Positions 43,855 through 54,484 are shown, counted from the stretch's first letter. The stretch: 64,000 nt of DNA from CAVOGJ01 sp963700865 (GCA_963700865.1 CAVOZC010000022.1:434001-498000); one strand, 5' to 3'. Numbers and translations are program-made. Notes: generated by a model not told the origin, from the sequence alone.

Positions 43855-45249
43855 TCAAAATTGAAAGTAAAGGAACGGACTCTCACTATCGAGTCGCAGC
43901 ACGCAGATCACGAGCACCATCGCCAACGCCGAGGCCGTCCACGGATTCCAACGCATCCGCCACTCCCAGAGATTGGGGCAGAAAAATACGATGCCGAGCA
44001 AGCCGGCAAGCAAGACGAAGGCTTTCCCACCGCCACAGGCGACTAGCCAATTCGCTTCGACTCCATGCAATCCGACCAAGGACTGAATCAGATGTTCGCA
44101 CATGGTCATGTCGGTCGAACGGAAAAGGACCCAACCGAAAACGACCGCGACGAAGGTGAGCGGTACCGCGGCGTATCGCGGCAGTGGCCACCGGTCTTTG
44201 GAAAGACTATGCACGACCAGCAGCAACCCGTGGTAGACACCCCACAAGACGAACGTCCAGCCGGCTCCATGCCACAGCCCGCCCAGGAACATGACCAGGA
44301 ACAGATTGCGAAGCGTCAACCAGCGACCATGGCGACTGCCGCCCAAGGGTACGAACAGATAATCTCTCAACCAGCTTGACAGAGTGATGTGCCACCGCCG
44401 CCAGAATTCCGAAATATTTTGAGACTTGTAAGGCGAATCAAAATTTTGAGGAAACGCGAAACCCAGCATCAGTCCCAGTCCCACCGCCATGTTGCTGTAT
44501 CCGGCAAAGTCAAAATAGAGCTGGCACGTATAACCCAGCATCGCATACCAACTGCCAACCATTTGCAGGCTGGCGTAATCGGCCAGTAAGGGCTCGCTCC
44601 GCGACGCGATCAGATCGGCCAATAGTATTTTTTGCCCCAAGCCGACCACAAAGAAGACGAGTCCCTTCGCAAACTGATCCCAGCAGATGGACGGAGCAAT
44701 CCGTCGCAATTGATCCTCGAGGTCGGTGTAGCGCACGATCGGGCCGGCAATCAATTGAGGAAACAACGATACGTAGGCAGCAAAATGCCAGAAGCTGTTT
44801 GCCGGTTCGGCTTTCCGACGATATATGTCAATCGTGTAGCTGAGCGTCTGGAAGGTGTAAAACGAAATGCCGACGGGCAAAATGATCTCCGGCACCGGCA
44901 AGCGTCCGCCATAGCGGGCCCACTCGAGCAGGTCGTTGACCGAGCCGGCGAGAAAGCCGCTGTACTTGAAGAAACCCAGTAAACCCAAATTTGTCGCCAA
45001 GGAAACGATCAGCCAGGCCAACCTCTGAGAGTCCCGCGTGCTGGCATGCAACTGACGCCCAGCCATGTAATCGACCAGCGAAGAAAAGGCGAGCAACGCC
45101 ACGAAGCGGTAATCCCACCAACCGTAGAAGAAATAGCTGGCAGCCACGATCATGATCAACCGCGTCCGCTCGGACAATCTGCCCGACCACCAGATCGCCA
45201 GAACCAATGGCAAGAAAACAAACAAGAAGAAATAGCTATTGAATAACAT
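43855..45249 (-). CDS. MBOAT-family O-acyltransferase (AlgI-like)
   Basis: 464 residues with about eleven hydrophobic segments. AlgI/DltB-type hallmarks are visible: FNSYFFLFVFLPLVLAIWW at the N-terminus, LGLLGFFKYSGFLAGSV, ILPVGISFYTFQTLSYTIDIYRR, LFPQLIAGPIVRYTDLEDQL, FWRRWHITLSSWLRDYLFVPLGG and the catalytic His in FLGGLWHGAGWTFVLWG. AlgI-type proteins carry acyl groups across the inner membrane to a polysaccharide or teichoic-acid acceptor. The start overlaps the 3' end of the SGNH-like gene by 14 bases. No polymerase or alginate-type gene is nearby, so the acceptor is unknown. Confidence 0.93.
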   Translation of the reverse strand: MLFNSYFFLFVFLPLVLAIWWSGRLSERTRLIMIVAASYFFYGWWDYRFVALLAFSSLVDYMAGRQLHASTRDSQRLAWLIVSLATNLGLLGFFKYSGFLAGSVNDLLEWARYGGRLPVPEIILPVGISFYTFQTLSYTIDIYRRKAEPANSFWHFAAYVSLFPQLIAGPIVRYTDLEDQLRRIAPSICWDQFAKGLVFFVVGLGQKILLADLIASRSEPLLADYASLQMVGSWYAMLGYTCQLYFDFAGYSNMAVGLGLMLGFAFPQNFDSPYKSQNISEFWRRWHITLSSWLRDYLFVPLGGSRHGRWLTLRNLFLVMFLGGLWHGAGWTFVLWGVYHGLLLVVHSLSKDRWPLPRYAAVPLTFVAVVFGWVLFRSTDMTMCEHLIQSLVGLHGVEANWLVACGGGKAFVLLAGLLGIVFFCPNLWEWRMRWNPWTASALAMVLVICVLRLDSESPFLYFQF

Positions 45250-46378
45250 GTGTCGCCACCGCGGTATGTTCGATCATCAATTGGTCAATCAGGCGGCGGG
45301 TGTTGGCTTCCAGGGGATGAATGCCATCCACAAACAACTGAGCGTCGCCACCGAAGGCGCCGATTTGAGAATAATCGGAGCACGAAAAGCCATCCTTCCG
45401 CGCGCACTCTTCAAGGAACGTGATCAATTCCTCACGCCGCGACGAATACATGGTCCCTGACAAAGATGCTGCCAGGTCAGGGTGCATGGGCGTCAAGAAC
45501 ACGATCAACCGCACATCGTGTTCCCGGCAGAGACCGACAAACTTGCGGAACAATTCGCATCGCCGGTAAGACAATTTGTCGTAGCCGGCGAACAATTGCC
45601 GATACTCTTTCTGATTCTCACTCAAGGCGCCAGGAAAGTCGTACTCGCCTTCGCGGAGCTGTCGTTCTCGCTCGTGATAAACCAGCAATCCGTCGGCTCG
45701 AAACGATTCCGACGGCGGTGGGGGAACCGATTGGCTCCAATGTTTGGCCACCGATTGCAACGAACACTTGGTCTGCTGCCAACTAAGCAGCTCGTGCCAT
45801 CGTTGAAAGCGATCACGCCAGGGAATTGCCTCTGGAATCTGTGACGCCAAATCCGGACTCGCCAACAAACGGGCGTCCACCGGAGTGACGTCGGAGAAGG
45901 CGTTGACGTCCAAGCCCAACACGATCGTGCAGGGATATCGCTGAAAGCGTTGGTAATAAAAGCGCAGTAACGCCAGAAAATCTTCCGGCTTACCGTAGTT
46001 CACGCCCGCGTTGAAGAATTCGTGACCAAACTTCTGCTGCAAATAATCGGGCTCAAGCTTGAGTACCCGAGATGAGCCAAGGACCAGTCCAGCGGGGGGT
46101 GACTCTGCCTCCTGCAGGAGGCGTACCTTCGTGGCACGGGATGTTTGCACCAGGGGTGGCATCACCTCCGGCGGATATTGTGCGTAGGGATCGACAATAA
46201 AATTCAGTCCGGCGAGCCCCGCAAAGGCAGTCGCCGCCATACCCAGGACTAGCCCGGAAAAGCGGCGAGCGCTGATGGCCTCCGTCAGCGGAAGAACGCG
46301 GACGTGGGCCGCGCTGCGATAAGCGGGTGCGATCCCGCGATCGACAATCGGATCGGCCAGGTGTGTGGGTAACGACAT
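45236..46378 (-). CDS. Membrane-anchored SGNH-like acyl-transfer partner of the MBOAT protein
   Basis: 380 residues. One N-terminal membrane anchor (LVLGMAATAFAGLAGLNFIVDPY) then a periplasmic domain with SGNH-type blocks: LVLGSSRVLKLEP (block I, with Ser in GSSR) and the terminal VDGIHPLEANTRRLIDQL (block V DxxH). This layout is the usual partner of MBOAT proteins (AlgJ/AlgX, PatB/DUF1574-like), which transfers the acyl group to the polymer. It is the first gene of the three-gene set and overlaps the MBOAT gene by 14 bases. The exact family (DUF1574 or AlgX-like) is not certain. Confidence 0.82.
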   Translation of the reverse strand: MSLPTHLADPIVDRGIAPAYRSAAHVRVLPLTEAISARRFSGLVLGMAATAFAGLAGLNFIVDPYAQYPPEVMPPLVQTSRATKVRLLQEAESPPAGLVLGSSRVLKLEPDYLQQKFGHEFFNAGVNYGKPEDFLALLRFYYQRFQRYPCTIVLGLDVNAFSDVTPVDARLLASPDLASQIPEAIPWRDRFQRWHELLSWQQTKCSLQSVAKHWSQSVPPPPSESFRADGLLVYHERERQLREGEYDFPGALSENQKEYRQLFAGYDKLSYRRCELFRKFVGLCREHDVRLIVFLTPMHPDLAASLSGTMYSSRREELITFLEECARKDGFSCSDYSQIGAFGGDAQLFVDGIHPLEANTRRLIDQLMIEHTAVATHVIQ

Positions 46379-46640
46379 CGGTGATTTCCGCCAGACGGGT
46401 GAGCCCTACCGCCGATCCCAGAATTTCAGGGAACATCCCGTCCTGGCAGCGATTGCCCCGTTCAAAGCCACACAAACATATTTCAGTCGCCTGGACAGTC
46501 AAACAAATGCTGCGGGAAGAACGCTATCTTGGCGGACATGCCAGTTGCGCCGGTCAGGAGACGCCGCCCAAGGGACAAATGAGGCGAAAAGGCAACGTGC
46601 CTGGCGGTTGTCGCTGGGACAGGTCAGCCGGCGGTTCCGA

Positions 46641-47762
46641 TCAGACCGGCTCGGCCGTTGACAGTGCGCACCGCGTTCCGTCATCCAAGGCTGACTTCAG
46701 ACATGCATCGAGGACTTGCTGAGTCGCGAGGCTGTATTTCCCCCACTCTTGTTCCCGCCGCCCGTCCAGGACCAATTGGGAGAAATGACGAAACATCTTC
46801 GTCTCCTGAGCCGTCGGATGCCCACTCGCCTTTTCCGGCACGACAACGTGCCGATCGACGTGGTTCATTGTCATCTCGAGGCCCGCCTTGTCGAACGTAC
46901 ACTGCTTCGACAAAAACGACCCGTCACGGGAACTGCGGGGCAACATGAAGTCATCGCAGTGCACGTAACCTCGGGTTCCGGCGATCGTCAACCATTCCTG
47001 CAGCCCTGTCACGAAGGAACAGTAAAAGCTGGCCGAGACGCCCTGGTCAAAGGAGAGTTCGGCTGTCAGTTCCAAGGGCACCTTCCCTTGCCCCGGGCTG
47101 TCACCGCAGCTTTGATGCATGTGGGCGGAAACGCTCAGCGGCAGCCGCCGATCGAGCGCCAGGAGCGTCGCGCGAATGCAATACCAGCCGAGGTCGCCAA
47201 GGCAACCGAATGGTTCAAGCCGCGGGTCCATGCGGATATTTGCCGCCTGGAACTCAGGCCCACCGAAAAAGGAGACGGCACTGGCGACATGCCGCACCTC
47301 GCCGATCCGTTCCGCATCTTGCAGGACCTCGCACAGGGCAGCTGTCCGAGCGCTGTGCATGAACATTACGCCATCCATGAATTGCACGCCGTTCGCCTCG
47401 CAGACGCGTACAACCTCCGCCAGGTCAACCGCGGAAACGCAACACGGTTTTTCCAGCAACACATGTTTGCCGGCACGTGCGGCCGCAACGGCCCAAGGCT
47501 GGCGGACTCCCGTGGGCAGCGGCAAATACACGGCATCGACGTCTGGGGAATCGAGAAGCTCTTCATAATTGCCCACCGCGGCGGGCGCGATATCCATCGG
47601 GGCAAGTTCCTGGCAAAAATCGACGAATGCCCGTGCCCGCTGGCGATCGCGGCTGGCGACCGCCGTCACCGTGGCGTTGCCGCTCTGCCAGATCGCTTTC
47701 CAGTTTTTCTTGGCAATATCGGCCGTACCCAAAATCCCCCAGCGACATCGATGCTGACTCAT
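46641..47762 (-). CDS. Cytoplasmic Gfo/Idh/MocA-family oxidoreductase
   Basis: 373 residues with no signal peptide. NAD(P) motif WGILGTADIAKKNWKAI, then VDAVYLPLPTGVRQPW, the Lys-containing AGKHVLLEKPCCVSAVDLA and the substrate domain with FMDGVMFMHSARTAAL, IGEVRHVASAVSFFGG, FGCLGDLGWYCIRATLLAL and the ELTAELSFDQGVSASFYCSF sheet. This variant resembles dihydrodiol/xylose dehydrogenase-like Gfo/Idh proteins (dhdh type) more than the exported ones elsewhere in the window. Substrate unknown. Divergent from the GYF gene on the other side of a 265-base gap. Confidence 0.9.
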   Translation of the reverse strand: MSQHRCRWGILGTADIAKKNWKAIWQSGNATVTAVASRDRQRARAFVDFCQELAPMDIAPAAVGNYEELLDSPDVDAVYLPLPTGVRQPWAVAAARAGKHVLLEKPCCVSAVDLAEVVRVCEANGVQFMDGVMFMHSARTAALCEVLQDAERIGEVRHVASAVSFFGGPEFQAANIRMDPRLEPFGCLGDLGWYCIRATLLALDRRLPLSVSAHMHQSCGDSPGQGKVPLELTAELSFDQGVSASFYCSFVTGLQEWLTIAGTRGYVHCDDFMLPRSSRDGSFLSKQCTFDKAGLEMTMNHVDRHVVVPEKASGHPTAQETKMFRHFSQLVLDGRREQEWGKYSLATQQVLDACLKSALDDGTRCALSTAEPV

Positions 47763-48027
47763 CTGGTTTTCATCCCTCCTGGGTTACCCCATGACGCCCA
47801 CGACGCTTCATGTGCCGCCGCGCAGGCACTCGAGAGCGTCCGCGGTGGCTCGCCGGTCCCCTCGCAGGGCGGTACGATAGGAGGCAATGTTCACGACGAC
47901 CTGCCCATCCCTGCACGGTTCTTGATGATACTTTCCTCGCCGCGGGAGCGGCAGCCCGTCCCTGCGGTGGTCGGCAGCCAGCGGGCCCCCGCGTGGCACG
48001 GTGTTTCACGAAAAGGAAACTTACAAG

Positions 48028-48465
48028 ATGGAAGACCGGTGGTTCATGACGAGAAATGGCCGCGAGCAGTTCGGGCCATACACCTTGGCAGACCTGCGCG
48101 AGTATGCCGCGAGCGGGCGACTGCTCCCCAGCGACCATTGCTGCCGTGAGGGCGGCACCCAATGGTTTCCCGCCAGTTCACTGACCGAACTGAATTTCGC
48201 GCCACCGATTCCCTCGCCGCTGGGCGACACGAATCGCATTCTGATCGGGGTACTTGCCATTGTGTTAGGGTCGCTGGGTGTCCATAAGTTTATCTTGCGC
48301 AAGAACACCGCCGGAATCATCATGCTGGTCGTATCGATCGTTGGTTGCTTCATTGGTCCGTTGATCATGACTATCATTGGTGTCGTCGAGGGAATCCTCT
48401 ACCTGACGAAATCCGACGAGGACTTTTACCAGACGTATATCGTGGGTGACCGCGAATGGTTTTGA
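48028..48465 (+). CDS. GYF_2 plus TM2-domain membrane protein
   Basis: 145 residues from ATG 48028 (AAGGAAA upstream); GTG 48001 is in frame but unneeded. Residues about 1-60 form a GYF_2-type domain (RWFMTRNGREQFGPYTLADL, then AASGRLLPSDHCCREGGTQW), a short adaptor fold that usually binds proline-rich peptides in bacteria. The second part is a TM2 domain with two transmembrane helices (IGVLAIVLGSLGVHKFIL, then GIIMLVVSIVGCFIGPL). The protein should lie in the inner membrane with the GYF domain in the cytoplasm. It is 65 bases upstream of the pqiA gene and may be part of that operon. Confidence 0.85.
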   Translation: MEDRWFMTRNGREQFGPYTLADLREYAASGRLLPSDHCCREGGTQWFPASSLTELNFAPPIPSPLGDTNRILIGVLAIVLGSLGVHKFILRKNTAGIIMLVVSIVGCFIGPLIMTIIGVVEGILYLTKSDEDFYQTYIVGDREWF

Positions 48466-48530
48466 GCGACCCTCCGCGTGGCAAAAGCGACGGCGGATGA
48501 CACTCGTACCTCAAGCGTTGGGCAGATCAG

Positions 48531-49118
48531 ATGACGGGATACAAGGCTTGCCATTGCTGTGGACTCGTGCATGTCATCCCCCGACTCGAGGCAGGACAAC
48601 GAGCCGTCTGCGATCGATGTGAAACGACCATCCACAGATTCCGTGCGACGGGAACGAGTTCCCGTCGCACGGCGGCTGTCGCGTTGGGCGCACTCGCGCT
48701 CTATTTCCCCGCGATTTTGCTGCCGGTACTTCACGTGGAACGACTAGGACATCACCATTCCGCCAGTATCCTTTCGGGAGCCGTCGATCTTCTTCGACAC
48801 GGCAACTGGTTCGTCGGAGGAGTCGTGATCGTCTTTTCCGTACTGCTCCCCCTGGCAAAAATTCTGTTGCTGCTGGAGCTCAGCCTGCTCGGCATGCTCC
48901 ACCGCAAGCATCGCGCACTGACCTATCGCGTCATGGAGGCGGCGGGAAGGTGGAGCATGCTGGATGTGCTCTTGCTGGCGTTCCTGGTGATGTTGGTTAA
49001 ACTCGGAAGCCTCGTGGAATTCGAATTTGGTCCGGCTGTCATTGCCTTTGCCTTGTGCGTCGCCATGAGCATGTTCGCCTCGCTGTTGTTTGATCCCCAT
49101 GCCATCTGGGAAGCATGA
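48531..49118 (+). CDS. pqiA: PqiA-domain inner membrane protein
   Basis: 195 residues, a single PqiA domain (E. coli PqiA has two in about 417). It starts with a zinc-ribbon CHCCGLVHV and CDRCETTIHRF (two CxxC pairs), then four hydrophobic segments: ALGALALYFPAILLPVLHVE, NWFVGGVVIVFSVLLPLAKI, MLDVLLLAFLVMLVKLG and VIAFALCVAMSMFASLLFDP. PqiA proteins form the membrane part of the Pqi MCE system that connects inner and outer membranes and moves lipids. The stop overlaps the triple-MCE gene by ATGA (49115-49118). Confidence 0.9.
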   Translation: MTGYKACHCCGLVHVIPRLEAGQRAVCDRCETTIHRFRATGTSSRRTAAVALGALALYFPAILLPVLHVERLGHHHSASILSGAVDLLRHGNWFVGGVVIVFSVLLPLAKILLLLELSLLGMLHRKHRALTYRVMEAAGRWSMLDVLLLAFLVMLVKLGSLVEFEFGPAVIAFALCVAMSMFASLLFDPHAIWEA

Positions 49119-50524
49119 GTCCGCTTCGCCCTTCCCGGGACGCGCAGCCTGCCGAGAAACCGATGACCGATACACCAACGTCCGAACCGATCTTCCCGAC
49201 GGCAAAAGTGCGAACCGATGCTTCCGCGTCGCGGTGGCTGTCCGGCTCCAGCCGCTGGCTGTGGTTGGTGACACTCGGCTGCTTGGGCATGGCCTGCGGC
49301 TTGACGCTCTGGAATTCGGCGGGCCGCGGACGGCTGATCACGGTTCGTTTTCGTGAAGGGCACGGGCTGAAAGCGGAGGACACGCTCCGCTACCGCGGAA
49401 TTGATGTGGGAGCGGTCGAGGCCGTCCGCTTGCGGGAGGAATTGGACGGGGTCGATGTCGTCATTCGACTGCATCCTGATGCCGACGCCATCGCCCGCGA
49501 AGGGAGCCGTTTCTGGGTGGAACGACCACAACTCAGCCTGGCACGTGTAAGTGGTTTGGAAACCGTCGTCGGGGCCAAGTACGTCGGCGTCATTCCCGCC
49601 GGTAACGATCGGCCGATCGACGATCAATTCGAGGGGCTCGAACATCCGCCGGCTCTTCGACAGCTCTCGGATGTCACGATCCTCATTCAGTTCAAGGATG
49701 GTTTCGGACTCCTGCCGGGCGACGTCGTCAAGTACCGCGGCGTTGTCGTGGGAGAGGTCTCCGACGTGCGCATGCAACAAGACCTGTCCAAGGTGACGAT
49801 CGAGGCCCGGCTGTCGAACAACGCACGATCCCTGGCCCGCCAGGGGACCCTCTTCTGGGTGGAGCGACCGAATGTCAGCCTGAAAGGCATTCGCGGACTC
49901 GATACACTCGTGGGTGGCCACTACCTGGCCGCGCTGCCCGATCCGGAGGCCACACGGGAGCAATTTGAATTCGTGGGCTGCCCGGAACCGCCGCCGGTAC
50001 TTGACCAGATCGACGGCGGTTTGCACCTGACGCTGACGTCGGAGGAACGCTACGCACTTGACCGAGGATCACTGATTTTGTTTCGAGGCATGACAGCAGG
50101 TCAAGTCTCGCAGGTCGAACTGGCAGCCAACGGCCACAGCGTGACCGTTCGCGCCGTCATCTTCCCGGAATACGCTCGGCTGGTGCGGGACAATACGCGT
50201 TTTTGGAGTCGCAGTGGCGTCGATGTGCATTTGGGGTTTGGCGGGCTGGACCTGGATGTCGATCCTCTGGCCAGCCTGACGGCAGGCGGCATCGCCTTCG
50301 CCACGCCACAACCCGCCGGGCGGCTTGTCGAGTCCGGCCATCTCTTTACCCTTGAGGAGGAGGCCGCCACCGATTGGAAAGCCTGGAAGCCTGACTTGCA
50401 GTTGGGCCAGCGGGATGCAAATGCAACGGAAGAGGCATCGCCGGAACAGCGTTCTTGGCTGCAAAGGCTGCAGGACCGCTTTCGATCGTCGCCGCAAGAG
50501 AACGAGCCTGAGGAGTCACCATGA
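49115..50524 (+). CDS. pqiB: PqiB-like protein with three MCE domains
   Basis: 469 residues. One inner-membrane anchor (WLWLVTLGCLGMACGLTLW) then three MCE (MlaD-type) domains: starting near ITVRFREGHGLKAEDTLRYR, ILIQFKDGFGLLPGDVVKYR and LTLTSEERYALDRGSLILFR, each with the RGxxxG core. The C-terminal 60 residues are charged and end in a low-complexity tail (SPQENEPEESP). MCE proteins make hexameric rings, and PqiB stacks three of them into a syringe-like lipid tunnel. The E. coli PqiB C-terminal coiled coil is much reduced here. It overlaps pqiA and the following gene by 4 bases each. Confidence 0.92.
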   Translation: MSPLRPSRDAQPAEKPMTDTPTSEPIFPTAKVRTDASASRWLSGSSRWLWLVTLGCLGMACGLTLWNSAGRGRLITVRFREGHGLKAEDTLRYRGIDVGAVEAVRLREELDGVDVVIRLHPDADAIAREGSRFWVERPQLSLARVSGLETVVGAKYVGVIPAGNDRPIDDQFEGLEHPPALRQLSDVTILIQFKDGFGLLPGDVVKYRGVVVGEVSDVRMQQDLSKVTIEARLSNNARSLARQGTLFWVERPNVSLKGIRGLDTLVGGHYLAALPDPEATREQFEFVGCPEPPPVLDQIDGGLHLTLTSEERYALDRGSLILFRGMTAGQVSQVELAANGHSVTVRAVIFPEYARLVRDNTRFWSRSGVDVHLGFGGLDLDVDPLASLTAGGIAFATPQPAGRLVESGHLFTLEEEAATDWKAWKPDLQLGQRDANATEEASPEQRSWLQRLQDRFRSSPQENEPEESP

Positions 50525-53500
50525 GCCTGCGATCCCACTGCCACCGTTCCCCGCACCGCGTCCTCCGCGACTCGCCGAGCAGGCCTCGCGGTTGGTGCGC
50601 CCGTTTCGCGCTGCTTTTGCTGCTGCTGCCGGCGCACCAGCTGCCAGCGAAAGAAATGGCACAGACGGTCCGATCCGCCCAGGAAGTCGTCTTGAAATGG
50701 AGCCCTCAACAACGGCTGTACGTGAAGGGGGATGTGGGTGTCGGCCCGAGTCAGCTCGCGCAGTTAGAAACGTGGCTTGATGAACACGGGCCCCACTGGG
50801 TGGTGGTGTTGATGGAATACGCCGCGGGCGAACGCTATGCGTCTCTCGACGGTCGCCGCTTCACCGATCTGGATGCGGTGGAATATGCCCTCGGCATCGG
50901 GCTCTCCAACCAGACCGATTTTGGACAATTAGTGGATCCACGCACCGGCGAATCCGATGGCTGCGTCCTGGTCATCTTTCTTTCCGAGCGGAAGCTCAGT
51001 TATTTTGCCTCGGATGCGCAGGATCGCCGAGGACTGGGTGAATCTCACTGGCTGGGTGAGCTCGATCAACCGGCCATTCGTGCCATGCGTAGCGGCGAGC
51101 GGATTGTCGATGCCGTACGGGATACCGTGACCTCCATTGCCACAAGACTCCAGGCCACCATCACGCGTGAGGAGGTGGAAAAGGAGCGGCAGGCGCAGGA
51201 ACGCGAGCGGTCCCTTAACGAATTGCGGACGCGGATCGACGGAGTGCATGCCGACCTCGATCGAGTCGCGGCGGCGGCGGCCGAGGTGCGAGCCCGTTAT
51301 CCGACCGGCACGGGAGAGCTGGCGGCCCCTCCGCTGGAAGAGTGGGGTGTGGATCTGGCCGCCGCCGAGGCGGCACTGAACGCGGATTCAGTTTACGAGG
51401 TTACCCCCCAAATCGCCTCGCTCGGAGATCGCGTGGCCGAATACCTCAACGCCTACGCGTTGGCCGGACATCTCGATAAACTACTGAGCGAGATCGAGTC
51501 GCAGATCGACTTCCTGCAGAAGGCCGAAAGCCCCTTGGTTCAACCGATGATCAAGGAAGCCATGGCGGGAGTGAAGGAAGTGCGCACCGACCGTGAGGCG
51601 GGACGAATTGATTTCGTCAAGAATCTCGCGAGCGCGCGGCAAGCCATCGCCAGCGGGCGCCGCGTTCTGGCAGAAGAGGCGGTTCGACAACAGCAACTGA
51701 CCGCGCGACGACGTTTGATTCGTAATGTGGCGGCCGGGACAAGCGGCATGCTGCTCGCCGTCCTGGCCGGGTTTCTGATGATGCTGCATCGACGTCGTGA
51801 ACCGGCCAAGGTCGAGGCCCAACGAGTTCTGGCCGAACGCCAAAAGTCGGTAACGCATGAGGTCGACAGGGTCCTGGAACTGTTCGATCAGAGCGGCCAG
51901 ATCCTCGACTCACGGAAAAGACTTGAAGAGCGAGGCTATGAAGGTCGCACCCGCGTGCTGAGTGAGCGCACATTTGATAATGTGGACGATCTCATCGTCA
52001 TGTCAAGCGAGGTGGAACGGGTCATGGAGGAAGCCCGCCAGCTGATCTACCCGCGGAACTGGCTGGGAAAGCTCCGCAATCTGATCAGTCCCATGGATTA
52101 CGAAAAGGGGATTGCCCGCATCAGCGGCAAACCGTTGGAATTCAAGCGCGATCGTGGCCTGCCGATGGCCATGAGGCCGCTGGCGACCGAAGCTCCGGCC
52201 ACAACGAGCTCGAAATCAGAACCACCCGAGGTCATCCGCCTGACGTTTGACGAGGTCTTTGACCATTTTCGCCTTCGCACCGAAGAGGCTACGGCGACGC
52301 TTGACCACATTGAACAGAGCTTTCTAGATGTCAACGACGGCCTGGAGGCGTTGCAAGAAGAGATCAAGTCGACTTCACAATTGGAAGAACGTGTGTCGGA
52401 ATTGGCCCGGGCCAACCAGTGGTTTGCGGTTCCGAGTTTTTTCGGAAAATTGATACCCTCCGCCATCGCGGACTACGATGCGGGGGACGCCCTTTCCCTG
52501 ACCGACCCGGTTACCGCCGTCGAACACCACTTGCCCGAGGGCCACCGCAAGCTGCAGGAGGCGCACGTCCTGGGTGAAAGCCTGATGGCTGGCCATGAGT
52601 CACTGCTGCCGAAGCTGCGGAAGCTGGCACCTCTCCTGGAAGGGAAAGGATTTGACGTCAGCTGGATCGATCAGCGACTTGGCGAACTGACGCAACGAGC
52701 CGAGCAACTTTTCACCGAGGCGGCCACGACGACGGCCATCGACGCCATCAGAGAATATGCCACCGACATGGTGGACCTGGGAACACGGGCCGAGCATGCT
52801 GGGAAATCGCACAATTGCTGCAGGGGGAACTAGAGGCGCTAGTCGACCAGTCGGAGAGTAGTATCCGCGTTGCCCGTGATGAATTGGCGAAGCGTTTGGG
52901 GCTGCCGACCGTGGCCCTCCTCCATGAACGCCCCCACGACCCGGATGATCATCTGAAAGCCGCTCGCGTGCAACTGGGAGGGATTCGCGCCGCCCTGCAG
53001 CGGGGTAACGTCGAGGCGGCAAGTGAGGCGGTCGCGGTCCTGCGGCAGGAAGTCAACCAGGCAGCCCGCATCATTGATGACTCGCTCGAGGCCGAACGCC
53101 AGTTTGGTGGTACGTGGGCGTCCCGCAACGAGCGTTGGGAGACGGCCCACAATCGCTTGTCGGGATGCCAGGAAGTCGTCAACAAGGCTCAACGGGAATA
53201 CGCCGCCTCATCCCTGTTCTTTCAGATCGCCGATCCGACATTTCCCGACAAGAATGTCACCATCGATGATTATGCGGACCAATGTCGTAATCAGTTAGCG
53301 GAAGTCGATCGCCTGCTCCAGCGTAGCCGCGAATTTCACGAGCAGGGACGGGTACTCGAATCGGCCGCCATGCTGGCCGCGATCGCCGAAGACCTGACCG
53401 AGGTGGAAAAGAAGTACGATGAGATCGATGCACATCTGGAACGCTTGCGATCTCGTGAGCAGGAAAACCGAACGGAGCTGGAGCAGTTGATCGCCCAGGC

Positions 53501-54401
53501 CCAGAGACAACAGGGGCCCGTCGAAGATCGCCGTACCAGCCTTGCGACGGTCGATTTCTCTCGTGACTGGATGGCCAAAGTGCAGGCGTTAGCCAGCCGC
53601 ATCGAGGCCGAGGCGACTTCCCGGGCACCGCATGCCATCGCGGCCACGCTGGAACAGTTGGCAACTGGCGGGGCGGAACTGGAATCACGACTGACCTCGG
53701 ATCGCGGTGCCCATGCCGAGGCGGCTCGTGCCGTCGCCGGCGCGGAGGCCGAAGCGGAAACAGCCCGCGGCTGGATCGACAAGGCCCGTCGCGACGGCAT
53801 TCCGGATAGTCAAACGACGACGCAGCTCGTGCGGGAACTCGAAAAACTCGCCGACGAACTGGCACGCACGCGACGGCAACTGGACGTGCCGCACGGCGAT
53901 TGGAAAGCGCTGCATGAACAAGCGATGCGGGCCCACCACCAACTGGGACTGGCCACGGGCAAACTGCGAGGCGAACTACAGATCGCCGATCAGGCCTCGG
54001 CGGCACTACAGGACGCATCGCGGAGGGTCTTCGAGGCGGCTCGGTGGACGGGGGGCTGGGGCGTTCGCATCTTTGGCTCGCCAGGGTCCCGCGAATTGGA
54101 CAGCGCTCGCGAGGCGCTGCAACGAGCCAATTATCCCGCCACCCGCGAATTCAGTCGCATGGCGGCCCTGCTCGCCAATCAGGCGATCAGCAAGGCCCAG
54201 CGGGAAGTCGCTCGACGACAGCAGGAGGAAGAGCGTCGAGCCGAAGCGGCCCGGCGACGGCGTGCCCAAACGTCCACGCCAAGTATCGGGGGAGGCGGCT
54301 TTGGGGGCTTTGGTGGATCGAGCCACAGCGGCGGCTCGGGCGGACACGTTTCCAGCGGGGGCGGCGGATCAACCTCGGGCTTCTCGCGATCCGGCTGGTA
54401 G
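50521..54401 (+). CDS. Giant TPM-domain coiled-coil membrane protein in the Pqi operon (frameshifted)
   Basis: Begins with a signal or membrane segment (FALLLLLLPAHQLPAKE), then a TPM-type domain (residues about 60-210: VVVLMEYAAGERYASLDGRR, CVLVIFLSERKLSYFASD). A long charged helical stretch, a second membrane segment (about 410-430, SGMLLAVLAGFLMML) and many hundred residues of coiled coil follow, ending in a Gly/Ser-rich tail (GGGFGGFGGSSHSGGSGG) like the YgcG/TPM family. The two halves (50521-52833 and 52815-54401) are joined by adding one G at 52801-52803, giving EHAGEIAQLLQGELEALV and about 1293 residues. It overlaps pqiB by 4 bases. Its function in lipid transport is inferred from the operon only. 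Confidence 0.82.
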
Positions 54402-54484
54402 CAACTCACAAGCGGAGCGACATCGATCGCGGCGGCGCGAAATATCGCTTGATGCTGGTGACCGTCAGCCGACACCGGCAATCG

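Noticed and set aside
46716..48149. 477-codon plus frame opposite the Gfo/Idh gene
   Set aside because: Shadow of the minus-strand oxidoreductase; no family features.
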